A stretch of DNA of 18,090 nt, taken from WJKP01 sp964531215. Its GTDB lineage: Bacteria; Patescibacteriota; Patescibacteriia; CAIXNZ01. The notes under the pieces were generated by a model. The model searched no databases, had not been told where the DNA came from, and saw only the letters and a program-made list of their open reading frames with translations. The translations under genes were made by a program, and so were the position numbers. The stretch covers positions 1 through 18,090 of the forward strand of contig CAZHFK010000024.1 in assembly GCA_964531215.1 (NCBI GenBank). Reading direction: 5' to 3'. The stretch's first letter is position 1. Each line of letters begins with the position of its first letter. Positions 1 to 6,063 of the stretch are shown here, in pieces.

Positions 1-37
1 TTTAAATAATATTAATTATCCCCAAAATGTAACCTTG

Positions 38-64
38 ACTATGCAACTGTACATAGTTTTTGTT
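38..64 (+). terminator. Possible terminator of the gene upstream of the window
   Basis: A 6-bp stem (ACTATG at 38-43, CATAGT at 52-57) with an 8-nt loop is followed by a T-rich run through 64. It lies just before the promoter at 78-86, so it plausibly ends a transcript entering from the left. The stem is AT-rich and weak, hence the modest confidence. Confidence 0.4.
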
Positions 65-77
65 TTTAGCCCTTTTG

Positions 78-86
78 TGCTATAAT
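78..86 (+). promoter_or_regulatory. Extended -10 promoter for the 3D-domain gene
   Basis: TGC at 78-80 followed by a perfect TATAAT at 81-86 makes an extended -10 element. The -35 is poor: TTTTGT at 58-63 with 17-nt spacing is the best candidate. Transcription would start near 93, giving a short leader before the ATG at 121. Confidence 0.6.
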
Positions 87-90
87 ATAA

Positions 91-112
91 TTAAGAGGAA
101 AACTACTCTTAA
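91..112 (+). other. 5' leader hairpin
   Basis: TTAAGAG (91-97) and CTCTTAA (106-112) form a perfect 7-bp stem with loop GAAAACTA. It covers essentially the predicted transcript start and ends 8 nt before the ATG at 121. The GAGGA at 95-99 looks like a Shine-Dalgarno core, but it lies about 20 nt upstream and is partly in the stem, so it is unlikely to be the ribosome site. A role in mRNA stability or start accessibility is inference. Confidence 0.45.
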
Positions 113-120
113 TAAAAATT

Positions 121-615
121 ATGAAATTGAGTAGTTTAAAAATATATTTAGCCAAAATAGCGTTTTCTCAAAAAGGCGTGTATATTTTAATCATTGCAAT
201 TTTTATTGCAATTTTTTGTTTGCCCATTATATCTTCGTTAGCTAATTATCAAACCGAGGGTAATTATTATCAAAAATTACAACATTTAGTAAGTTTGAAA
301 TTTAAACCAAAAATTAAGACTATGAATATTCATGTTACTGCTTATTCCAGCACTCCCGAACAAACTGATGACACTCCTTGCATCGCAGCCAGTGGTTATA
401 ATTTATGTAAACATAATAAAGAAAACGTGGTTGCCTGTAATTTTTTACCTTTTGGCACAAAAATTAAATTCCCGGAATTAGATCCGGATAAAACCTATAC
501 AGTAGTTGACCGCATGCATGAACGTTTTAATTCACGCATGGATATTTGGATGAAAAATAAAAACAAAGCCAAACAATTCGGTGTCAAATATCTAAAAGTT
601 AAAATTTATCAGTAA
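121..615 (+). CDS. Membrane-anchored 3D-domain (DPBB-fold) protein
   Basis: This 164-residue protein has an N-terminal hydrophobic anchor at about residues 19-41, a short linker, and a C-terminal 3D domain from about residue 69. The domain has the family's sequence landmarks: VTAYSSTPEQTDD, then LPFGTKI, then VVDRM, then RMDIWM near the end. These give the three aspartates that name the family. 3D domains have the double-psi beta-barrel fold seen in MltA-type lytic transglycosylases and resuscitation/YuiC-type proteins. A role in remodelling the cell wall at the outer membrane face is therefore likely, but the exact reaction is inferred. It starts at the ATG after the promoter at 78-86. Only 6 nt separate it from the next gene, so the two are probably cotranscribed. 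Confidence 0.8.
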   Translation: MKLSSLKIYLAKIAFSQKGVYILIIAIFIAIFCLPIISSLANYQTEGNYYQKLQHLVSLKFKPKIKTMNIHVTAYSSTPEQTDDTPCIAASGYNLCKHNKENVVACNFLPFGTKIKFPELDPDKTYTVVDRMHERFNSRMDIWMKNKNKAKQFGVKYLKVKIYQ

Positions 616-621
616 ATTATT

Positions 622-1383
622 ATGAACATTATTGAAAAATTTATTGAAAAAGAATATAAAAAACTGCGCTGGGCAATTTTGATTAGTGTAATTTTGGTTA
701 TTATTATTTATAACTTAATCGCTCATTTTTTATTGAGCAAAGCATATAGTTATATTTATTTAGATCTTTTAATTACTTTTTTATTGAGTATTATTATTAT
801 ATATTTTGCTTTTATAATAATTGAAAAAAAAGAAAATCAATTAAAAGAACAGGTCGATCAATTAACTGATTCTTATCAATATATCGGCCAAATTAATCGT
901 AAAATCGACAGCCTTTTAGAAGTTGATATTGCCAGTTTAGATCAATCAAAAAATATTTCTTTACAAAATTCAACGACTAAAATTTTTTCCAGTTTAATTA
1001 ACGTTCTTAATGCCAAAGCCGGTTTATTAAGTTTTAATTATAAAATTAATTTTAAAATATTTGAATCGGATTTAAATAATGAAACAATAAAAACAAATCT
1101 GGAAAAAATTGCTAAGCAAAATTATAATAAACTATATTGCAGTTTTAATAAAGATCAACAGAAATATTTCAACAATATCAATCTTGATAATGATTTTTTA
1201 AAAAAATATCAAATTATATCCAAACCAATTTACATGCATGATAAAGATATTGCGGTTATGATTTTGTTATTTGAAAAAGAGCAAGAAATCGAAGACCGAG
1301 ATTTGAATATTATTAGAGTTTTTTCTTTTTATCTGGCTTTAAACGCTACATTTAAGCCTAATTTTAAGGTTCAAAAGGTTTGA
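622..1383 (+). CDS. Two-TM membrane protein with coiled coil and possible GAF-like domain
   Basis: I do not recognise the family. The 253-residue protein has two hydrophobic segments, at about residues 18-39 and 45-67. A charged, heptad-like stretch follows at about 68-100. The rest is a soluble alpha/beta region with the size and alternating pattern of a GAF or sensor domain (the ISKPIYMHDKDIAVMILLF stretch near residues 198-216 would be a central strand pair). No histidine kinase, HAMP or GGDEF motif is visible. It follows the 3D-domain gene by 6 nt and ends in TGA, which overlaps the -35 box of the tRNA-Cys promoter. A membrane sensor or envelope scaffold is possible, but this is only inference. 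Confidence 0.65.
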   Translation: MNIIEKFIEKEYKKLRWAILISVILVIIIYNLIAHFLLSKAYSYIYLDLLITFLLSIIIIYFAFIIIEKKENQLKEQVDQLTDSYQYIGQINRKIDSLLEVDIASLDQSKNISLQNSTTKIFSSLINVLNAKAGLLSFNYKINFKIFESDLNNETIKTNLEKIAKQNYNKLYCSFNKDQQKYFNNINLDNDFLKKYQIISKPIYMHDKDIAVMILLFEKEQEIEDRDLNIIRVFSFYLALNATFKPNFKVQKV

Positions 1384-1408
1384 AATAAACTGCACTATAT
1401 GCTAAGAT
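1380..1408 (+). promoter_or_regulatory. Promoter for tRNA-Cys and downstream genes
   Basis: TTGAAA (1380-1385), 17-nt spacer, TAAGAT (1403-1408), with TGC directly before the -10. The -35 contains the TGA stop (1381-1383) of the preceding gene. The predicted start, near 1415, falls at the base of the hairpin at 1414-1436. Confidence 0.55.
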
Positions 1409-1413
1409 ATTAA

Positions 1414-1440
1414 AAACTTGCCTTTAAGGCAAGTTTATTA
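1414..1440 (+). terminator. Hairpin: terminator or tRNA-Cys 5' leader structure
   Basis: AAACTTGCC (1414-1422) pairs with GGCAAGTTT (1428-1436) around loop TTTAA, followed by a short T-poor tail. It could end the two-gene transcript before it. The promoter at 1380-1408 would place it at the extreme 5' end of the tRNA-Cys transcript. Both roles are possible. Confidence 0.5.
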
Positions 1441-1450
1441 AGTAAAGTAA

Positions 1451-1522
1451 GGCCACGTAGCCAAGTGGTAAGGCAGGAGTCTGCAAAACTCTTATACGTG
1501 GGTTCGATTCCCACCGTGGCCT
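1451..1522 (+). tRNA. tRNA-Cys (GCA)
   Basis: It makes a complete cloverleaf. The acceptor stem is GGCCACG/CGTGGCC, the D stem GCC/GGC, the anticodon stem GGAGT/ACTCT (with one G-U pair) and the loop CTGCAAA with anticodon GCA at 1483-1485. The T arm contains GGTTCGATTCC. The discriminator base is T at 1522, as expected for the cysteine identity. CCA is not encoded. A protein gene starts 57 nt downstream without an evident promoter, so the tRNA may be cut from a longer mRNA. Confidence 0.96.
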
Positions 1523-1578
1523 CAAAAATGCATTTTAAATCTGCTTAACTTTAAATTTTTAAACTTAAAATAAAAAAC

Positions 1579-1806
1579 ATGTTAACTCAAATTATCTTTT
1601 ACCAGCTACTTGATTTACCGTTAATTGTTTGGGGTGGACTTTTTACAATGGGGATGTTTATTTTTGCTGCTATTATTGGCTATTTAAATAGTAAAGGCGG
1701 GGTCAAGCCACCATTAATAACTTATAACGGTCGCATAACTATTGCTTTCATTGCCTTAACCTCGGGTATACTTCACGGAATTTTAGAAATTTTAGCTTTT
1801 ATTTAA
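1579..1806 (+). CDS. Small two-TM membrane protein
   Basis: A 75-residue hydrophobic protein with membrane segments at about residues 15-36 and 52-73, joined by a short polar loop carrying KGGVKPP. The family is not recognised. The stop codon directly abuts the ATG of thrC at 1807, so the two are almost certainly translationally linked. There is no Shine-Dalgarno sequence before the ATG. Its position between tRNA-Cys and thrC suggests cotranscription with both. Confidence 0.6.
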   Translation: MLTQIIFYQLLDLPLIVWGGLFTMGMFIFAAIIGYLNSKGGVKPPLITYNGRITIAFIALTSGILHGILEILAFI

Positions 1807-3264
1807 ATGTCAGCTATAAATTACTACAGTACTAATAATAAAAATTCAAAAATTAATTTTGAGACTGCTTTGCTTCAAGGTCTGGCATCTGATTATGGTT
1901 TGTATATGGTAACAAAATCAGACATTCCTCAATTAAAACCTAAAATAATTAAACAAATGAAGCAATTATCGTATAGTGAAATTGCTTTTTTAGTTTTACA
2001 GCCTTTTCTACATGAAGAAATACCTGAAAATGATTTAAAAAATATTTTAAATGATGCTTATTCAGATAACAAAATTCCGACCAAACTTGAACATGTAACA
2101 GGCAAAACTTATATTATGTGGCTGACTCAGGGGCCGACTTACTCTTTTAAAGATTATGCTGCCAGATTTTTTGCCCGCAGTCTAAATTATTTTCTAGGCC
2201 AAAGAAACTTAAAAAGAACAGTGATTGTCGCTACTTCAGGAGATACTGGAGGAGCAGTAGCTGATGCATTACATGGCTTATCTAACGTAAAAAATATTAT
2301 TTTTTTTCCAAAAGATTCAATTTCCGAAGCACAAAGAAGACAAATGACAACCTTAAGTGATAATGTTTATGCTTTTGCGGTTAATGGTGATTTTGATATT
2401 TGCCAATCATTGGCAAAAACTTTATTGGGCGATAAAAATTTTGCCCAAAAAATAACCAATGATCAGGAAAATTTTACTTCTGCCAATTCAATCTCTTTGG
2501 GAAGACTTTTACCACAAGCAATTTATCCTTTTTTTGCTTATTCCCGAATAGCTCAATGTCCTGAACCAATAATTACCAGCATCCCTTCTGGGAATTTCGG
2601 TGACATGATGGGTACGGTTATTGCCAAACAAATGGGCTTGCCAATTAAAAAAATAATTTGCGGTGTTAATGCTAATTCAACTTTTCCTAATTTTTTAAAA
2701 ACCGGCCAATACATAGTTGAACCATCAAAAAAATCGCCTTCATCTGCTATGATAGTTTCCCATCCGTCAAATTTAGCTCGCTTAATTGATTTTTATAATG
2801 GTCATATGTACGATGAACGGGACTGGCAAACAAAACAAGTAATCAAGCCCGGGGTAATCGACAAAATGCCTGACTTAGATAAAATGCGCCAAGATATTTA
2901 TTCAATCGGTATTTCCAATCAAGAACATTACAAAACCATTAAAAAAGTTTATAATAAATATAATGTTATTTTAGAACCACATGGAGCGGTTGGCTGGCAA
3001 AGTTTAGATAATTATTTAAACAGTCAACATGATCAATTGGCAGTAATCTATGAAACAGCAGATCCAGGTAAATTTTCCGAAGATATAAAAAAAGCGATTG
3101 ATCTAATTCCTGAAGTTCCCAGCGGTATTCAAAAACAAGCCGAACTACCCGAACGTATTTTTAAAATTGATAATCCGCCGGATTACAACAAAGCCGGCTT
3201 AAAGCTAAGTGATCAGCAAATCAAAGAAGCCAAACAAAAAATTAAAAAAATATTCAATCAATAA
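1807..3264 (+). CDS. thrC: Threonine synthase
   Basis: This 485-residue PLP enzyme converts O-phosphohomoserine to threonine and phosphate in the cytoplasm. The N-terminal region has the ThrC-type start (YYSTNNK, then FETALLQGLASDYGLY). The PLP lysine lies in the SFKDYAA motif (K115). The phosphate-binding region ATSGDTGGAVADALHG follows, then SIPSGNFGDMMG. The length fits the longer E. coli/yeast-type class. It starts directly after the stop of the small membrane protein. A second small membrane protein starts 2 nt after its stop. No homoserine dehydrogenase or homoserine kinase lies nearby, so the phosphohomoserine supply must come from elsewhere in the genome or from a host. It might also act on another hydroxy-amino acid phosphate. 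Confidence 0.93.
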   Translation: MSAINYYSTNNKNSKINFETALLQGLASDYGLYMVTKSDIPQLKPKIIKQMKQLSYSEIAFLVLQPFLHEEIPENDLKNILNDAYSDNKIPTKLEHVTGKTYIMWLTQGPTYSFKDYAARFFARSLNYFLGQRNLKRTVIVATSGDTGGAVADALHGLSNVKNIIFFPKDSISEAQRRQMTTLSDNVYAFAVNGDFDICQSLAKTLLGDKNFAQKITNDQENFTSANSISLGRLLPQAIYPFFAYSRIAQCPEPIITSIPSGNFGDMMGTVIAKQMGLPIKKIICGVNANSTFPNFLKTGQYIVEPSKKSPSSAMIVSHPSNLARLIDFYNGHMYDERDWQTKQVIKPGVIDKMPDLDKMRQDIYSIGISNQEHYKTIKKVYNKYNVILEPHGAVGWQSLDNYLNSQHDQLAVIYETADPGKFSEDIKKAIDLIPEVPSGIQKQAELPERIFKIDNPPDYNKAGLKLSDQQIKEAKQKIKKIFNQ

Positions 3265-3265
3265 T

Positions 3266-3442
3266 ATGCGCATATTTTTAAATTTAATAATCTCTATTTT
3301 AATCTTTATTATAATCACTTTAGCCATTACCGGTTTATTGCAACCTTATATTTTCTTTTCTTATTTTATAAGCATTCCCGTAGGTCTGGTCAGCAGTTTT
3401 ATAATTTTTTTAATTTTAAATTCTAAATATGGCAAAAAATAA
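3266..3442 (+). CDS. Small two-TM membrane protein
   Basis: I take the ATG at 3266, just after the thrC stop, giving 58 residues. An in-frame ATG at 3209 would add 19 lysine-rich residues lying inside thrC and is less plausible. Two hydrophobic segments occupy about residues 3-25 and 30-52, and the protein ends in KYGKK. Its last 14 nt overlap the start of the ATP-grasp gene. The family is not recognised. Its size and its coupling to a cytoplasmic enzyme resemble the small membrane protein before thrC, but the two sequences are not obviously related. Confidence 0.6.
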   Translation: MRIFLNLIISILIFIIITLAITGLLQPYIFFSYFISIPVGLVSSFIIFLILNSKYGKK

Positions 3443-4439
3443 ATATCCTCAAGTTACCAATACTGTTATTAAAAATCTTTTAAAAGAAGCCAAAAAAAAT
3501 AATATTCAAGTTAAGCAAATTGATAAAAGATTTTTAAGTTTTGCCTTAAGCTATAAAGGTAAAACTCATTATTTTTTTCATAAAAAAATAGGTATCAATC
3601 CAACTAATAGCGTCTTGGTTTCTAATAAATTTTTAACTCTAAAAATTTTAGAGAAAACCGAGCTTAAAGTCCCCAAAGCTTTTTTGGTTTCCAGTTTAAG
3701 TGAAGTGAAAAAACTATTAAAAACTAAAAAAATAGCTTATCCATTTGTTATAAAACCGTTTGATTATTCATTAGGTGTAGCTGTAACAGCCAATATTAAT
3801 AATTCAGCCACTATCAAGCTGGCTTATTCACGTTTACAAAGATATTGGCGCAAAGCCAAAGAATGGGGTAAAAAGAAAAAGAAAAAATTATTTATGGTAG
3901 AGGAATATGTGGCCGGTAATGATTATCGTATTTTAGTTTTGAATAATAAAGTCGTAGCAGCCACTCAACGAGCTTACCCTCAAATTATTGGTGACGGTAA
4001 AAAAACAGTACGGCAGCTAATTAAAAATTTTTATCAAAAACACAGTTATTTTAAACAAAAAAATAAAAAACCATTAATTGATAAAGAGCTAAAAAGAAAT
4101 TTAAAGCTGCATAATGTTGAATTTGATACTGTTTTAGATAAAGGCCAAATAATTCGCTTGCGTCAAACATCCAATGTCTTTGGTGGTGGCATAACCATAA
4201 ATGTAACGACTAAAATTAACCATTTTTATAAAAAAATAGCAGTCAAGGCTTGCCAAGAATTTAACTTAAATTTGGCTGGTGTTGATCTAATCACCCAAGA
4301 TATCAGTAAAAAAGACGATTACCGCATAATTGAAATAAATTCTTTCCCGGCTTTGGCTATGCATGAAAGGCCTGATCAAGGTGAACCAGTCAATGTTTCA
4401 AAACTAATTTTCAAATCAATTTTTCCTAATTTAAACTAA
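3429..4439 (+). CDS. ATP-grasp ligase, cyanophycin-synthetase/GshAB-like
   Basis: This 336-residue cytoplasmic enzyme consists of little more than an ATP-grasp domain. Landmarks are the ATP-binding lysine strand YPFVIKPFDYSLGVAV, the adenine-hinge EEYVAGNDYRILVL, TQRAYPQIIGDGKKTVRQLI, then QTSNVFGGGITINVT and AGVDLI, and the magnesium-binding EIN (E302, N304) followed by SFPALAMHERPDQGEP. From family knowledge, the order and wording match the ATP-grasp domain of cyanophycin synthetase (…GGTAIDVT…AGVDL…N..PG..MH..P..G). The Mur-ligase half of CphA is absent. It should form an amide bond via an acyl-phosphate; the substrate is unknown. It overlaps the preceding small membrane gene by 14 nt. Confidence 0.8.
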   Translation: MAKNKYPQVTNTVIKNLLKEAKKNNIQVKQIDKRFLSFALSYKGKTHYFFHKKIGINPTNSVLVSNKFLTLKILEKTELKVPKAFLVSSLSEVKKLLKTKKIAYPFVIKPFDYSLGVAVTANINNSATIKLAYSRLQRYWRKAKEWGKKKKKKLFMVEEYVAGNDYRILVLNNKVVAATQRAYPQIIGDGKKTVRQLIKNFYQKHSYFKQKNKKPLIDKELKRNLKLHNVEFDTVLDKGQIIRLRQTSNVFGGGITINVTTKINHFYKKIAVKACQEFNLNLAGVDLITQDISKKDDYRIIEINSFPALAMHERPDQGEPVNVSKLIFKSIFPNLN

Positions 4440-4521
4440 AAAATTGGTCATTTAAGGAATCCGCTCTTTAGGGTTTTAAATTAAAAAACTAAAGCCTTAA
4501 ATCCTTTGAAGACCAATTTTT
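4439..4521. terminator. Long palindromic bidirectional terminator between convergent genes
   Basis: Outer arms AAAAATTGGTC (4439-4449) and GACCAATTTTT (4511-4521) are exact inverted repeats. Inside, AAGG/CCTT and CTTTAG/CTAAAG (4466-4471 with 4489-4494) add further imperfect pairing. T-runs follow on both strands. It spans nearly the whole gap between the two convergent ATP-grasp genes, and it is much longer than a standard intrinsic terminator. Confidence 0.7.
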
Positions 4522-4532
4522 ATTTGCTCTTT

Positions 4533-6002
4533 TTATGGTTGTTTTTTGCCAAACATAGCCTTATAAATTGCGTGAACAATGTTTAAATATTTATCTTTTA
4601 ATTCTTTATCATTGGCTTTTAAAATATCGGCATTAAATAAAACATGAACAATGCGAGCTATTCGGCTCCATTTTTTTATTGTCTGACCCTTTTTAGGCAC
4701 ACCATCAACCAAAATAAAATCATTGGTAGTTTTTAAATCATCATAAAAGATATTATCTGATAAATATTGAATTTTATTTTTTTGATAACGATAAGTACCG
4801 ACTTCCAATTCATTTTTTACTTCAATCGAATAATCACGAGTATTGGAAAGGATAAGATGACTGCCTTTTATCGGTTTTTGATATTTTTTATTTAATTCTT
4901 TAATATTTATTTTATAAGGAACATTTAAAAATTCTAAAAAATGCCAAAAATCCAAAGGTATAATTTTATATTTCATATGCAGCATAGAAATCATGGGAAA
5001 CGCACCAGTATAACGAGCGTTGCATTCAATCGGATAAACTTTATTTTCTTTTTGATTAACAATAATATCCAAACCAAAAATTCCTTTATACCCCTTACTA
5101 TACATATATTGACCGAATTTTTCACCCAATTCTCTGGCTTGTTTATTAATGCTGGGACTGAATTCCAAACCAAAAACATGCCCGACAAAAAGACCATTGC
5201 CTTTTTTCTTGGCAATAACTTGGGGTATATCCATTATTTGCTGCTGGATACTGGAAACCAATGTGCCATATTTAGTAGCGCAACAAGCAATTGAACAAGA
5301 TTTACCCTCTATAAATTTAGTAATATTAATTGTTTGTAATTCTTTTTTCTTATAAACCTTTTCTTTGGTTTTTTTCTTAAACTCGTTAAATTTTCGTTTT
5401 GAATCAATAAATAAAGTGCCTTTCCCGCCCCCCAAACGAAAATCAGGCAACTGTAAAACAAACTTATGTCCGTATTGATTAATAAAAAAATCAAAATCAT
5501 ATTCTGGTTTTTGAAATTCACCAAACTTCATGGTTTGACCGGGGACCGGCTGCAAACCGGCTCGGATTAATTGCCGACGGAAATTAACTTTATTTTCAAA
5601 TAATTTATTTAAATAAGCTTTATTGGCAATTAATTTAACATTTAAACCTTTAATTGCCTTGGTAATATTTTTATCAGCTTTATATAAAAATAAATATTTT
5701 TTACCTTTATACGACTTGATGTAATTTTGAACAGTTTTGTTCCTTAAAATATTATTGGTATTGGTAAAAGACAATTTTAAAGTCGGACGTTTTTTTTTCA
5801 AAACAAAAATTTCATCTAAATATTTTTCCAAAACTTGATTATCCTTGGAATCTTTAAAACAAATTATTTTAAAATTTTTAACAAACAAAGAAGGGAAAAA
5901 GCGCATAAAAGAAGTCACACCAACACCAAAAATACCGCCTTGAGGGTCTAATTTATTTTGTAAAAAATATTGAAAATCTTTATAATTTTTTATGTTTAAC
6001 AT
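4533..6002 (-). CDS. ATP-grasp protein, biotin-carboxylase/carbamoyl-phosphate-synthase-like
   Basis: A 489-residue cytoplasmic enzyme of unknown substrate. Residues 1-130 look like a preATP-grasp Rossmann-type region. Residues about 130-350 form the ATP-grasp core, with FVLQLPDFRLGGGKGTLFI as the nucleotide loop and ITKFIEGKSCSIACCAT as the hinge. GIFGLDIIVNQ is followed by the metal-binding YPIECNARYTG (E326, N328). The C-terminal ~120 residues are a further domain without recognised motifs. The family covers carboxylases, carbamoyl-phosphate synthases and amino-acid ligases (BacD/RimK type); I cannot choose between them. It converges on the CphA-like ATP-grasp gene. Its own promoter (TGC TATAAT at 6017-6009) ends 6 nt before the ATG, so the mRNA is probably leaderless. 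Confidence 0.75.
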   Translation of the reverse strand: MLNIKNYKDFQYFLQNKLDPQGGIFGVGVTSFMRFFPSLFVKNFKIICFKDSKDNQVLEKYLDEIFVLKKKRPTLKLSFTNTNNILRNKTVQNYIKSYKGKKYLFLYKADKNITKAIKGLNVKLIANKAYLNKLFENKVNFRRQLIRAGLQPVPGQTMKFGEFQKPEYDFDFFINQYGHKFVLQLPDFRLGGGKGTLFIDSKRKFNEFKKKTKEKVYKKKELQTINITKFIEGKSCSIACCATKYGTLVSSIQQQIMDIPQVIAKKKGNGLFVGHVFGLEFSPSINKQARELGEKFGQYMYSKGYKGIFGLDIIVNQKENKVYPIECNARYTGAFPMISMLHMKYKIIPLDFWHFLEFLNVPYKINIKELNKKYQKPIKGSHLILSNTRDYSIEVKNELEVGTYRYQKNKIQYLSDNIFYDDLKTTNDFILVDGVPKKGQTIKKWSRIARIVHVLFNADILKANDKELKDKYLNIVHAIYKAMFGKKQP

Positions 6003-6008
6003 AGTTTA

Positions 6009-6017
6009 ATTATAGCA
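6009..6017 (-). promoter_or_regulatory. Extended -10 promoter, leaderless ATP-grasp gene
   Basis: On the minus strand, TGC followed by a perfect TATAAT (6014-6009) lies 6 nt before the ATG at 6002. The expected start (about 7 nt after the -10) falls on the start codon. TTTAAA at 6037-6032 sits at 17-nt spacing as a weak -35. Confidence 0.65.
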
Positions 6018-6048
6018 AAATTTAGCTCTTTTTTAAACTCATAAAAAA

Positions 6049-6057
6049 TGGTAAGAT
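6049..6057 (+). promoter_or_regulatory. Extended -10 promoter, leaderless polA
   Basis: TGG followed by TAAGAT (6052-6057) is 6 nt upstream of the polA ATG at 6064, mirroring the opposite-strand promoter. The -35 is not recognisable (T-run at 6029-6034). Transcription would begin at or within a base of the start codon, matching the lack of any Shine-Dalgarno sequence. Confidence 0.6.
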
Positions 6058-6063
6058 AAATAT

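Noticed and set aside
16..24. TTATCCCCA, one base from a DnaA box
   Set aside because: A single copy in AT-rich DNA with no second box nearby; not evidence for an origin.
3209..3265. Upstream start for the small membrane protein
   Set aside because: It would place 19 lysine-rich residues inside thrC; the ATG right after the thrC stop is simpler.
4941..5524. Several open frames on both strands inside the 489-residue ATP-grasp gene
   Set aside because: They are in other frames of a clear gene, with no family motif and no start signals.
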